Positions 21,674 to 30,305 of a stretch of 64,000 nucleotides of DNA are shown here, piece after piece; within the stretch, counting starts at the first letter, position 1; each line of letters begins with the position of its first letter. The notes below the pieces were generated by a model. It ran no database searches. It was not told where the DNA came from and saw only the letters and a list, made by a program, of their open reading frames with translations. The stretch spans positions 1,178,001 to 1,242,000 of the forward strand of contig NC_020189.1 in assembly GCF_000315915.1 (NCBI RefSeq). Direction: 5' to 3'. Both the position numbers and the translations under genes were made by a program. This DNA is from Henningerozyma blattae CBS 6284 (Eukaryota; Ascomycota; Saccharomycetes; Saccharomycetales; Saccharomycetaceae).

Positions 21674-23563
21674 ATGAATATTTTATTGGATACTATTACA
21701 GATTCTTCATGGAATATTAGTGAAGAAGAAAAGAAAAAGGGAAGCCAAATTCTTGAAGATATATTCTCATCACAAAAGGATTTTGAAACTTATTTTTCAT
21801 CACAAGCTATTTCAGGTAGTATAGTTGAAGAAATTGCAGAAGTAGATGCCAAAATCACATTGGTAGAAAAGGATATACGTAAAGTTTTAATTGACAATAA
21901 GGATGAAGTTGTTAAAGATCTATTAGGCAATAATACAATGGGAAAATTGAACGAGTTTCATAAACAATTGGATTTATTATGGGAAGTGAAAAATGGGCCT
22001 GAAAAGGAGGATTCAATTAATACAACTAATATAAATTTACCATCCAATATTATTACTCAGCAGGAAAATGATTTATTGTTGGATGATATATTGAATGAAA
22101 CTGTTGATTCTGATAAACGTCACATAGATAATGATAAATTAAAAGAACAAGAAGATGAATTCCATATTGCTATTAAGAAATTAAGAGATAGAATTAATAA
22201 GAATAAAGATGATGTAATTATTGGTAAAGGTACTTTAACCAGTGTTTTAGATAATATTACGGAAATTACTGAATTAATGGAATTACCCTTTTTAGCAAGG
22301 ACATGTATCAAGACTGGCCATTATCAAGAAGCTGTTTTATTATATACACATACGAAATCATTAATGGTAAAATTTCATGGCTCCTCTATAGTGGAAGGTA
22401 TATGCAATAATGTACTTAATGAGATCACTACTACCATGCTAAATGGATTAGTTAAATTACTATCCACTAATATATCTATAAATTCATTAAAGAAGATTCT
22501 AAAATATTTATCATCTATACCCCCATTTGACGATAAGGATACGTCTTCATTATTACAAGTTTTCCTTGCGATGAGATTTAATTTTATTCAAAAAGAGATT
22601 TCATCCTTTTCATTAGATACAAATCCATCGAATGAAACTTTAATGGAAATCATGATTAAGAGGAAAATTGAAGTGTTAAGAGAACATACTTATACATCTT
22701 TAAACATTTTCCCCACCACTTTTACTTCGATTAAAGAGGATGTCTATATCCCATTAAAGAAGGAATTAGATATAAATATCCCAATAGAAGACAATAAACC
22801 AAATGAAACGGTTGCTACTGAGGGTGCTACTACTGAGGGCGCTACTACCGAGAGTTCTACTACCGAGCATGCTATAACTAAGAATGATACAGCCGAAAAT
22901 GCTACTACAGAACATGCTACAACCGAAAGTGATGCACTTGAAAATGCCACATTTGAAGATAATAAAGGTGCCACAGAAAATTCAGCAAAGAAAGCAGAAA
23001 CCGATGAACTCCAATCAACTGATGAAGATACTAGCACTCCAATTAAGCAAGGACACGTTAAACAAGACACCAGCTCGAACAATGACGCTATAGAAGAGTC
23101 AAAAGACCAAAAAGATTTGATTACAAAGGAAAATGATTCTAAGTCATTATACGAGTCAAAAAAAGATGGAAAGATTACTACAGAAGAAGAAAAATCTGTC
23201 ATAAAAGAAAAAGAGTCCCTTGTAGAAATTACAATGCACCCTAAAGAACCTAAACCTATTGAGCCAAGACGAAACACGTTAACCTCTACTGAAAAAAAAA
23301 TTCCCACCAATCCATTCATGCTTCAGTTTGTTAACGAATGTATAGGGTTCCTTCTAAAAGACCTCACCTCTGCCAAACTGGACACTCCACTGACTGAGTC
23401 CGTATACTTACAACTCATCTATTGTTCCTTCCGTCTCAGAGATCTTAATGTTAACTACCATCGCTTATTCCTAAACAAACTTGGTGAGACTAAACTCTTT
23501 ACCACTTCACAAATACGAAACGCCATCCAGAAGAGATATGAGCTTGCCAGCAAGTACACCTAG
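21674..23563 (+). CDS. COG8: Conserved oligomeric Golgi complex subunit Cog8
   Basis: A 629-residue COG lobe B subunit, which tethers retrograde vesicles at the Golgi. Conserved blocks are the N-terminal helical region (EEIAEVDAKITLVEKDIRKVL, about residues 50-75), LPFLARTCIKTGHYQEAVLLYTHTKSL (about 205-230) and a C-terminal block of about 90 residues that includes FVNECIGFLLKDL. Between them, about residues 375-535 are an expanded Thr/Glu/Ala/Lys-rich insert with imperfect TTE-xAT repeats, probably disordered. S. cerevisiae Cog8 has 607 residues. It is followed in tandem by TCB3, matching YML071C-YML072C. Confidence 0.92.
   Translation: MNILLDTITDSSWNISEEEKKKGSQILEDIFSSQKDFETYFSSQAISGSIVEEIAEVDAKITLVEKDIRKVLIDNKDEVVKDLLGNNTMGKLNEFHKQLDLLWEVKNGPEKEDSINTTNINLPSNIITQQENDLLLDDILNETVDSDKRHIDNDKLKEQEDEFHIAIKKLRDRINKNKDDVIIGKGTLTSVLDNITEITELMELPFLARTCIKTGHYQEAVLLYTHTKSLMVKFHGSSIVEGICNNVLNEITTTMLNGLVKLLSTNISINSLKKILKYLSSIPPFDDKDTSSLLQVFLAMRFNFIQKEISSFSLDTNPSNETLMEIMIKRKIEVLREHTYTSLNIFPTTFTSIKEDVYIPLKKELDINIPIEDNKPNETVATEGATTEGATTESSTTEHAITKNDTAENATTEHATTESDALENATFEDNKGATENSAKKAETDELQSTDEDTSTPIKQGHVKQDTSSNNDAIEESKDQKDLITKENDSKSLYESKKDGKITTEEEKSVIKEKESLVEITMHPKEPKPIEPRRNTLTSTEKKIPTNPFMLQFVNECIGFLLKDLTSAKLDTPLTESVYLQLIYCSFRLRDLNVNYHRLFLNKLGETKLFTTSQIRNAIQKRYELASKYT
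22806..22968 (+). repeat. In-frame degenerate repeat in COG8
   Basis: About ten imperfect 12-15-bp units (GCTACTACTGAG-type) encode a Thr/Glu/Ala-rich tract. The reading frame is kept, so the tract expands protein length without disrupting the conserved ends. Confidence 0.65.
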
Positions 23564-24310
23564 TGTCTACCCACTCACAGATCCATACCTACCAATATTA
23601 ATACACACTATATACAACCATACATTACTTTATATAACCTCTAACTTCCAATGCTTCAGCTCATTACCCTAGAATTTCCTTTTCTAATATATTAAAATTT
23701 CCCAAAGAAGAATAACTTCCTTTACATCACGTGACAAAGTTTTTGATTTTCCTCGTTAGGAAATTTCCCATTCCGGGGTCAAATTGTAGAATTCAGCAAC
23801 TCAGTGAAAAATTCCATCAGATTGAAATTTTCAAGGGTGCTCGGTTTGTTTTCCAGGAGACCAGAAGTGGAAGAAATATTGCATTGACCCTAGTAGTAAG
23901 GAAAACTCATCAATAAACAATGGATTAGATATAATTTGTTTAATGAATGCTTAGAATTAGTTTTTGAAAAAGTCAAATAAGAGCAATTGAATTAGATTGT
24001 TTTATAAAATTACTGTAGATCAGGCAAAACTCTTTATCAGACAAGCTATTTTGAATAATAAAATTTGAAAAATAATAGTTCTTAAAAACAAACAAACAGA
24101 TAATCAAAAAATATATAAAAAAAATTAAAAAAAAAAAATAATTAAAAACGATTGAACGCCAAAACAAAACAAAACAATAATCATGCCTCAGTCTAATGAT
24201 GTTGAACAGACTCCTCAGTCTGCTGATTCCGTTAGTACCAGCGAGGCTTTTTCAAAAGAGACCGGATACTCCCTCGAGTAAACACAATCCTGACAGTAGA
24301 ACCGATAGTA
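23564..24310. other. COG8-TCB3 intergenic region
   Basis: Contains a CACGTG E-box at 23728-23733 (TCACGTGA), a possible Cbf1/Pho4 site about 450 bp before the first possible TCB3 ATG, then an A-rich leader. From 24183 a coding-like frame begins (see the TCB3 entry). Confidence 0.45.
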
Positions 24311-24436
24311 ATGATACAAATGGGACAAAGTCACATTCTTACAAGCAATTGGTCTCCGGGGTTGTTAACCACCCGCCTCTTCACCTTCTGCTATTTCGTC
24401 TGGAACCCAACTCATGATTTGTCTAACTCTGACAAC
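24183..24436 (+). other. Frame-shifting coding-like 5' extension of TCB3
   Basis: An ATG at 24183 opens a frame that reads like a disordered yeast N-terminus for about 22 codons and then stops at 24279. From about 24250 the next frame continues the same composition to about 24374. The first frame resumes at 24375 for about 14 codons, and the TCB3 frame takes over at about 24414. This suggests a formerly continuous N-terminus broken by several indels, real or from sequencing. Confidence 0.45.
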
Positions 24437-27400
24437 ATGAGCAGTGAGGAAATTTTTGAAAAACCAAACAAATCTCGTCCTCATTCAGCCTCAAAGGCCT
24501 CTACTACTCATATATCTACCCACTCTCATTCTAATTCCAAAATGGATACTTCTCGTCCTCGCTCTACCTCGAAAGTGTCAGGTTCTACCAGTCCTCCTCC
24601 TGCTACTTCAAAAATCTCGTCAAAGAATGAAACTTTACATCCTATAGAAAGTGTTGCACTATCTATGAATACTGAAAAGGACTCCAATCGTAATACTTCT
24701 GAATTGCCTACCAAAACTTCATCTGCCCCTTTTGAGGACACACCTTTGCTTGATGAGGAGGAAAAGACCACTAAAAATTCCAAACCAATTAAAATGACTT
24801 CTACAGATTCATCTACCTTATACCCTTGGTCCAAAGTCGGTGTATTCCATCCAAGTGGTGTAGGAGCCCCTACTTCGAAAGATTCCAAAGTCATTAAAGC
24901 TTATATTTTGGAAAATTTTTACAATGATTTGTATTATAATGTTGCTACGGTCTTTGGTACTTGTTTCTTCTCTTGGGGGTTTGCCTATATTGGTATGTCA
25001 TGGTGGTCCATTGGATTCATCTTCTTTTGCTCTGCTGCTGTTTATAACAATGAATACCGTCGTTTCAATAGAAACATTAGAGATGATTTACAAAGAGTTA
25101 CTGTTCAAGAAACTTTAAGTGAAAGAACAGAAACTACTCTTTGGTTAAACTCCTTCTTATCTAAATTTTGGGTCATTTACATGCCTGTTCTTTCAAAGCA
25201 AGTTAAAGAGAGTGTCAACCCTACTTTAGCCGGTGTAGCTCCAGGTTATGGTATTGATGCCTTCTCTTTAGAAGAATTTACCTTGGGTTCAAAGGCTCCC
25301 GCCATTAGAGGCATCAAGACAAATACTAAAACAGGCAAGAAATTTGTTGAAATGGATTGGTCTTTTGCTTTTACTCCAAATGATGTTTCTGATATGACCC
25401 CAAAGGAGGTTGCTATTAAGGTCAATCCGAAGATTTCCTTGGGTGTCACCATTGGTAAAGGTGTTGTCTCCAAGACTGTTAGTGTTATTGTGGAAAATAT
25501 TAATGTGGCAGGTAAATTACGCGTTGGCATTGAGTTTGGTACTATTTTCCCAAATATCAAGATCGTCTCGATACAATTACTAGAACCTCCATTAATTGAC
25601 TTCGTCTTGAAACCAGTAGGTGGTGATACTTTAGGCTTGGATATCATGTCTTTCTTACCAGGTTTAAAGAGTACTGTTAAAAGTTTGATCGATTCTAATT
25701 TGGCGCCTATGTTATATGCTCCAAATAAGATGGATATTAATGTGGAAGATATCATGTCCGCTCAATCTAATGATGCAACTGGTGTATTGGCTGTCACTAT
25801 CCACGATGCTGCAGCTTTAAAAAGCTCAGGATTTATTACAAATACTGTCGATCCTTATGTGACAATTTCTACTGAAAATAGTGTAAAAAATAATGAACCA
25901 TCTGTAAAGACTAAAGTTATTAACGATTCAAAGTCTCCAAAATGGAATGAGACACATTATTTGACAGTTAATAGTTTACAACAAAAGTTATTTTTGAAAT
26001 GTTTTGATTTTAATGATGTTCGTAGTGACACTTTAATTGGAGAATTAGAAATTACTTTAGAAGAATTACTTCAAGAAAATTCATTAGAAAATCAATCAAC
26101 CGAATTATTAATTGGTACTCAACCTAAAGGCCAATTGAATTACTCTTTAAATTGGTTTCCTTGCATTCAAAAGAGTGAAGATAAAGTTGCCAAAGGTACC
26201 ACTGACGATAAAAAGAAACTAGAATCTACAACTGAACAAAATAATCAAGAAGAAAATGATGCTTTCGACGATGTCGACGTTGGTATTATTAAATTCACTT
26301 TACAAAATATTAAATACTTGGATACTTCTGGAACTGTTACTGGCACGTTAAGTCCTTCTGCGGAACTATATTTGAATAATGAACTAGTCAAAAGTTATAG
26401 AACATTAAGAAGAATCAATGAACCTTCTTGGGGCGAAACAACTGAAATTTTCATCCCTTCAAAATCAAATTCTAAAATTAGAATAGATATCTTTGATCAA
26501 GGTATGAATGGTAAAGATCTGATATGTCAGTACAATGGCTCCTTGGAAGATATTTTGAACTCTCTATCCACAGGAAATGGCTTTATTAAAGGTTCTCCAC
26601 AAGGTGAAATATATGTTGATGCTCAATGGAAACCTGTTACTGTCTCTACTAATTTCAGTGCTTCTACCACTGCCCGTGATCCTATTGGTTCTCTTAAATT
26701 GTTTGTCAAGGATGCCAATATTGCCGGCAGTTTAGCCGGTATTGGTGATATTGATCCTTATTTTACTGTTGCCGTTAATAGACATTTGAAATTCAAATCT
26801 CCTCATTTCACAGAGACGAGAACTCCAATTTTTAATAGAGAAGTTTTCATTCCTATTACTTCTGAAAATCAAAATATTACCCTTTCATTATTTGATTTTC
26901 AAGGTATCGGTGGTGATAGGTTTATTGGCCAGTATCAGATTACAGCAAATGAACTAATACAAAAAGATGAAAAGACTAATTTATTTTTACCTGTAACTAG
27001 AGCTCCAAAATTGACTAAAATTATTTTAAATGATAAACACAATTTGAAAACTGAGACCACAGTTACTTTAACTGTTCAATTTATTTCAACTGTTCCTGTT
27101 TATACAGTTGAAGAAGCCGAAGAAATTAATCTGTTAGAGGATGAGTTATCTGAAAAGAAGAGATTATTCCAAATTGAACAAGAAAAACTTAAAAAAGAGA
27201 TGGATATGAAACCAAGTGAGTACGAACTTACCGAAATCGATAATCCATTCTATGCAGAGGAAAAGGCTATCAATAAAAAGAATAAGTTTGATTTATTACA
27301 ATTAATGGAATTCAATTCAGGTATTTTATCTTTAAACTTTATTAGTGGTACGCTGGAAAAATCTTCATCATATTTACATGTTACGTTTGATGACTTTGCT

Positions 27401-29356
27401 TATCCAAGTTTCTCCTCTTTAAAGAGCCAGGGTACAAATTTGGTTCCAGAGACAGGCTCTGCTTTTATCCGTGATTTAAATAATAGTACTGCTCATTTCA
27501 TTATTTCCAAGAAATTTATTGTTCAAGAAGCCTCCGATATTATCTCTCAAAATACTTTCAGAACATTAAGCTTGCTACAAAGTTCTCTTTCGAAACCTTT
27601 AAAATTAAAAGTTGGAAGCTCATATATTACTATTAAGTCAACATATAACCCAACTGCTGCTCCGTTAGATAGATCTGAATCAATCTTAGATACAGGTTAT
27701 TTACACTTGAAAATTATTTCTGCTGAGGGATTAATGTCTGCTGATAGAAATGGAAAATCAGATCCATTTGCTCGTGTTTTTGTTGATGGCCGTAAAGCAT
27801 TTAAAACAGAAGTTGTTAAAAAGACACTGTCACCTGTTTGGAATGCTACTGCCAAAATTGCAGTTCCATCAAGAAGATATTCTCAATTAGTTTTAGAAGT
27901 ATTTGATTGGGATATGGCTGGTGATAACGAAGAATTGGGGTTAGTTGGTCTAGATATTGAAGAATTAGAACCAAATAGAGAATATCACTGGAACTTACCA
28001 TTAAGTACCCAAGGTACAGTAAAGGTTAAGGGCAAATTCGTTCCAGAATACATTAAGGCTTCCTTGCAGGAAAATGCTTCATCTTCTGGTATTGCTGCGG
28101 TTCCATTAAAGAAAATCGGTACTTCTAATGTCTTATTGAAGAGCGGTGGTAATGTTGTTAATGCTGGTGTAGGTGGATTGCAATTTGGTGGTAAGATGTT
28201 GAAGAAAGGTGTAGGATTGGGTGGTGATATTGTTAAAAAGACAAAAAATGAAAATAGCTCACATACACATGAAAAGGGGCACGAAAAAGACACCACTAAG
28301 GAAAATATTGATAGTAACCATGACAGACCAGTTAAACCAACTCCTAGAAGATCTCTTTCTAAGAAGGGTGATGATAGCCATAAAAGGAGATCATTCTCTT
28401 TTATCCGCGACAGAATATCTAGTGACAGTAAGCCAGAAAAGACTCATGAGAGAAATTCTTCTGGAGCCTCTGAGGCAGTTTCTACAGAAGCCGCCCAATC
28501 AAAGAGTAAGAGAACATCATTTGAAAGACCATATCCTCATAGACACGCCTCAACTAGCCGTTCAGTTCATTCATCTCAGGAAAAAGCACCTTCATCTCCT
28601 AAAGTTAAACCACCTTCATCTCCTAAAATCAAAACTCCATCCTCACCTAAAGTAAAAACACCTTCGTCTCCTAGAATGAAGGTTCCTCACACAAAGACCC
28701 CGCAGACAGCTACTCAAGAGAAGGATTCTAACCAATCTCTAAAGAATACTGCTGAGTATGATCCTTCCATTCCGAATCAAGAATATGTCAAAGTTCCAGC
28801 CAACAGTTTAGCTAATAAACCTGAAACAACTGATAAGCAATCCGAACATGCTAATCACTACCATAAGGGTAATGGTGGAGTTGGTGGTGCAACCAATTCC
28901 GGATCACACCAAAGAAGTGTTTCAAGAGCAAGTAGTTTTGCTAGAACTTTAGCTCCAAACGGTACTTATGAGGGTGTAGTGAAAGTGATTGCCGCTGAAA
29001 AAGTTGCCAAGAATGTACAAATCAAAGTTTCATTAGCACAAGGTGGCCGTATGAAACCTTTATTCATGACAAAGACATTAAAAGCTGATGATAAAGGTGT
29101 TGTAGCCTTCAATGATGAAGGTAAATTCAAAGCTTCTCCAGAAGCCAATCTTGTATTTGGTGCCATTGCCCACCATAAATTCTCGAAGGATCGTGACATT
29201 GGTGTTGCTCAAATCAACTTAGATGATGAGCAAATCCAGCAAGAAAACAATATTGCCATCAAATTAGGGGATGGCCATGTTGTCGTTAAAGTTGATTATG
29301 GTGGAGAAGCTTTAAATACCCCCCCTCTTCCTGAGATTCCCCCAGAACATCGGTGA
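24311..29356 (+). CDS. TCB3: Tricalbin Tcb3, ER-plasma membrane tether
   Basis: An extended-synaptotagmin homologue tethering cortical ER to the plasma membrane. From the ATG at 24311 it has 1681 residues; an alternative ATG at 24437 (Met43) gives 1639. After a Ser/Thr-rich N-terminus come an ER hairpin (about 207-250), a lipid-transfer SMP domain (about 270-480) and several C2 domains starting near 490, 665, 790 and 1135. The C2 near 1135 keeps Ca-binding aspartates (DRNGKSDPFARV, DWDMAGDNEE). The C-terminal part has Pro/Ser/Lys repeats (SSPKVK type) and a final C2-like region. S. cerevisiae Tcb3 has 1545. The true 5' end is uncertain: coding-like sequence extends back to an ATG at 24183 but changes frame three times. 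Confidence 0.94.
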   Translation: MIQMGQSHILTSNWSPGLLTTRLFTFCYFVWNPTHDLSNSDNMSSEEIFEKPNKSRPHSASKASTTHISTHSHSNSKMDTSRPRSTSKVSGSTSPPPATSKISSKNETLHPIESVALSMNTEKDSNRNTSELPTKTSSAPFEDTPLLDEEEKTTKNSKPIKMTSTDSSTLYPWSKVGVFHPSGVGAPTSKDSKVIKAYILENFYNDLYYNVATVFGTCFFSWGFAYIGMSWWSIGFIFFCSAAVYNNEYRRFNRNIRDDLQRVTVQETLSERTETTLWLNSFLSKFWVIYMPVLSKQVKESVNPTLAGVAPGYGIDAFSLEEFTLGSKAPAIRGIKTNTKTGKKFVEMDWSFAFTPNDVSDMTPKEVAIKVNPKISLGVTIGKGVVSKTVSVIVENINVAGKLRVGIEFGTIFPNIKIVSIQLLEPPLIDFVLKPVGGDTLGLDIMSFLPGLKSTVKSLIDSNLAPMLYAPNKMDINVEDIMSAQSNDATGVLAVTIHDAAALKSSGFITNTVDPYVTISTENSVKNNEPSVKTKVINDSKSPKWNETHYLTVNSLQQKLFLKCFDFNDVRSDTLIGELEITLEELLQENSLENQSTELLIGTQPKGQLNYSLNWFPCIQKSEDKVAKGTTDDKKKLESTTEQNNQEENDAFDDVDVGIIKFTLQNIKYLDTSGTVTGTLSPSAELYLNNELVKSYRTLRRINEPSWGETTEIFIPSKSNSKIRIDIFDQGMNGKDLICQYNGSLEDILNSLSTGNGFIKGSPQGEIYVDAQWKPVTVSTNFSASTTARDPIGSLKLFVKDANIAGSLAGIGDIDPYFTVAVNRHLKFKSPHFTETRTPIFNREVFIPITSENQNITLSLFDFQGIGGDRFIGQYQITANELIQKDEKTNLFLPVTRAPKLTKIILNDKHNLKTETTVTLTVQFISTVPVYTVEEAEEINLLEDELSEKKRLFQIEQEKLKKEMDMKPSEYELTEIDNPFYAEEKAINKKNKFDLLQLMEFNSGILSLNFISGTLEKSSSYLHVTFDDFAYPSFSSLKSQGTNLVPETGSAFIRDLNNSTAHFIISKKFIVQEASDIISQNTFRTLSLLQSSLSKPLKLKVGSSYITIKSTYNPTAAPLDRSESILDTGYLHLKIISAEGLMSADRNGKSDPFARVFVDGRKAFKTEVVKKTLSPVWNATAKIAVPSRRYSQLVLEVFDWDMAGDNEELGLVGLDIEELEPNREYHWNLPLSTQGTVKVKGKFVPEYIKASLQENASSSGIAAVPLKKIGTSNVLLKSGGNVVNAGVGGLQFGGKMLKKGVGLGGDIVKKTKNENSSHTHEKGHEKDTTKENIDSNHDRPVKPTPRRSLSKKGDDSHKRRSFSFIRDRISSDSKPEKTHERNSSGASEAVSTEAAQSKSKRTSFERPYPHRHASTSRSVHSSQEKAPSSPKVKPPSSPKIKTPSSPKVKTPSSPRMKVPHTKTPQTATQEKDSNQSLKNTAEYDPSIPNQEYVKVPANSLANKPETTDKQSEHANHYHKGNGGVGGATNSGSHQRSVSRASSFARTLAPNGTYEGVVKVIAAEKVAKNVQIKVSLAQGGRMKPLFMTKTLKADDKGVVAFNDEGKFKASPEANLVFGAIAHHKFSKDRDIGVAQINLDDEQIQQENNIAIKLGDGHVVVKVDYGGEALNTPPLPEIPPEHR

Positions 29357-29796
29357 GATAATATACTAATTCTAATACTTAGTTTTGTTTTGTTTTTTTA
29401 AAAAAATTTTTTATTTCCATAAGTTTTCTAATTCTATATAGCTTATTTAGATATCTTCAGAGACAGATTCAGCTGTTACTAGTGTGGCTCTATAATCAAT
29501 GACTATTCTAATATATTTTTCAACTTTCAATGCTAGAAAGTTATCCTTTACTTTAAGAATAATATATATAGGTTGACATTTTCTAAGCTGTACTCTACTA
29601 TAGCCCAATATATACTCGGACACTATGAAATATTCTATAATAGCAAAGCACCAAACGCTATGGTCGCCTGCTAGATCGAAATATATGTATATAATAGATA
29701 TAGATACAGATACAGATATGGATAGATTGGGAAATACTAAATAAAAAATTAACAATAAAATCCGGGTTATCTAAATATCACATGGAAGATTATTTA

Positions 29797-29847
29797 GGTT
29801 CAAATTAGATTTCGATTTTCAAATTAAATGTATTTCGAATCTGAACC
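29797..29847. repeat. Imperfect inverted repeat (hairpin) upstream of AGO1
   Basis: Arms at 29797-29815 and 29835-29847 pair as GGTTCA with TGAACC and GATTTCGA with TCGAATC, with one bulge and a 19-nt loop. It may be a retroelement remnant, a terminator-like structure or chance. Confidence 0.4.
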
Positions 29848-29853
29848 GGGTAA
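29847..29853 (-). promoter_or_regulatory. Reb1-like site between TCB3 and AGO1
   Basis: CGGGTAA, the reverse complement of the Reb1 core TTACCCG. In yeast Reb1 sites form nucleosome-free promoters and can end upstream transcription, which would suit two tandem genes. Confidence 0.35.
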
Positions 29854-30305
29854 ATATTGAACCGAGGATATTTCCCACTACTTAAACTAAGATTCCGACC
29901 AAAATATCTGGAGTTCCTAATGTGATATTAGTCTAATTCTAAGGAGAATCTAATCATCCAACGAAGAGATAATAACATACTTTATAAGATTTTCGCAACA
30001 ATTTTGGATTTGGATTTGGATTTGAATTTAAGCATTTATATAGATATCCTCATATTTACAGTTATTACCTTATTGCTTTCCATTTTTCACAATTTGAATA
30101 TTTCAACAATTTTACCCCAAGAGGCAGATCGAGTATCCTTCGCTACAATATTTTCTATATATATTGCTTTCAATAGACCTAAGCAACAACATTATCGAAA
30201 ACTCCTAAACTCCTGCTATCTAACCATATTTATTTTGTAATTTTGTTTAAAATAACCACATCCATATTGCACTTTATTTTGTTTATATTATAACAGAACA
30301 AGGCG

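Larger units (their letters stand above)
29357..30305. other. TCB3-AGO1 intergenic region
   Basis: 950 bp with simple repeats (ATACAG type near 29701, GGATTT type near 30005), an imperfect hairpin at 29797-29847, and a Reb1-like CGGGTAA at 29847-29853. No ATG-initiated gene is supported. Confidence 0.45.

Noticed and set aside
23731..23916. 61-codon frame between COG8 and TCB3
   Set aside because: It starts at GTG and overlaps the E-box promoter region; no homology recognised.
30004..30240. 78-codon frame just upstream of AGO1
   Set aside because: It begins at TTG inside a GGATTT simple repeat and has no recognisable features.
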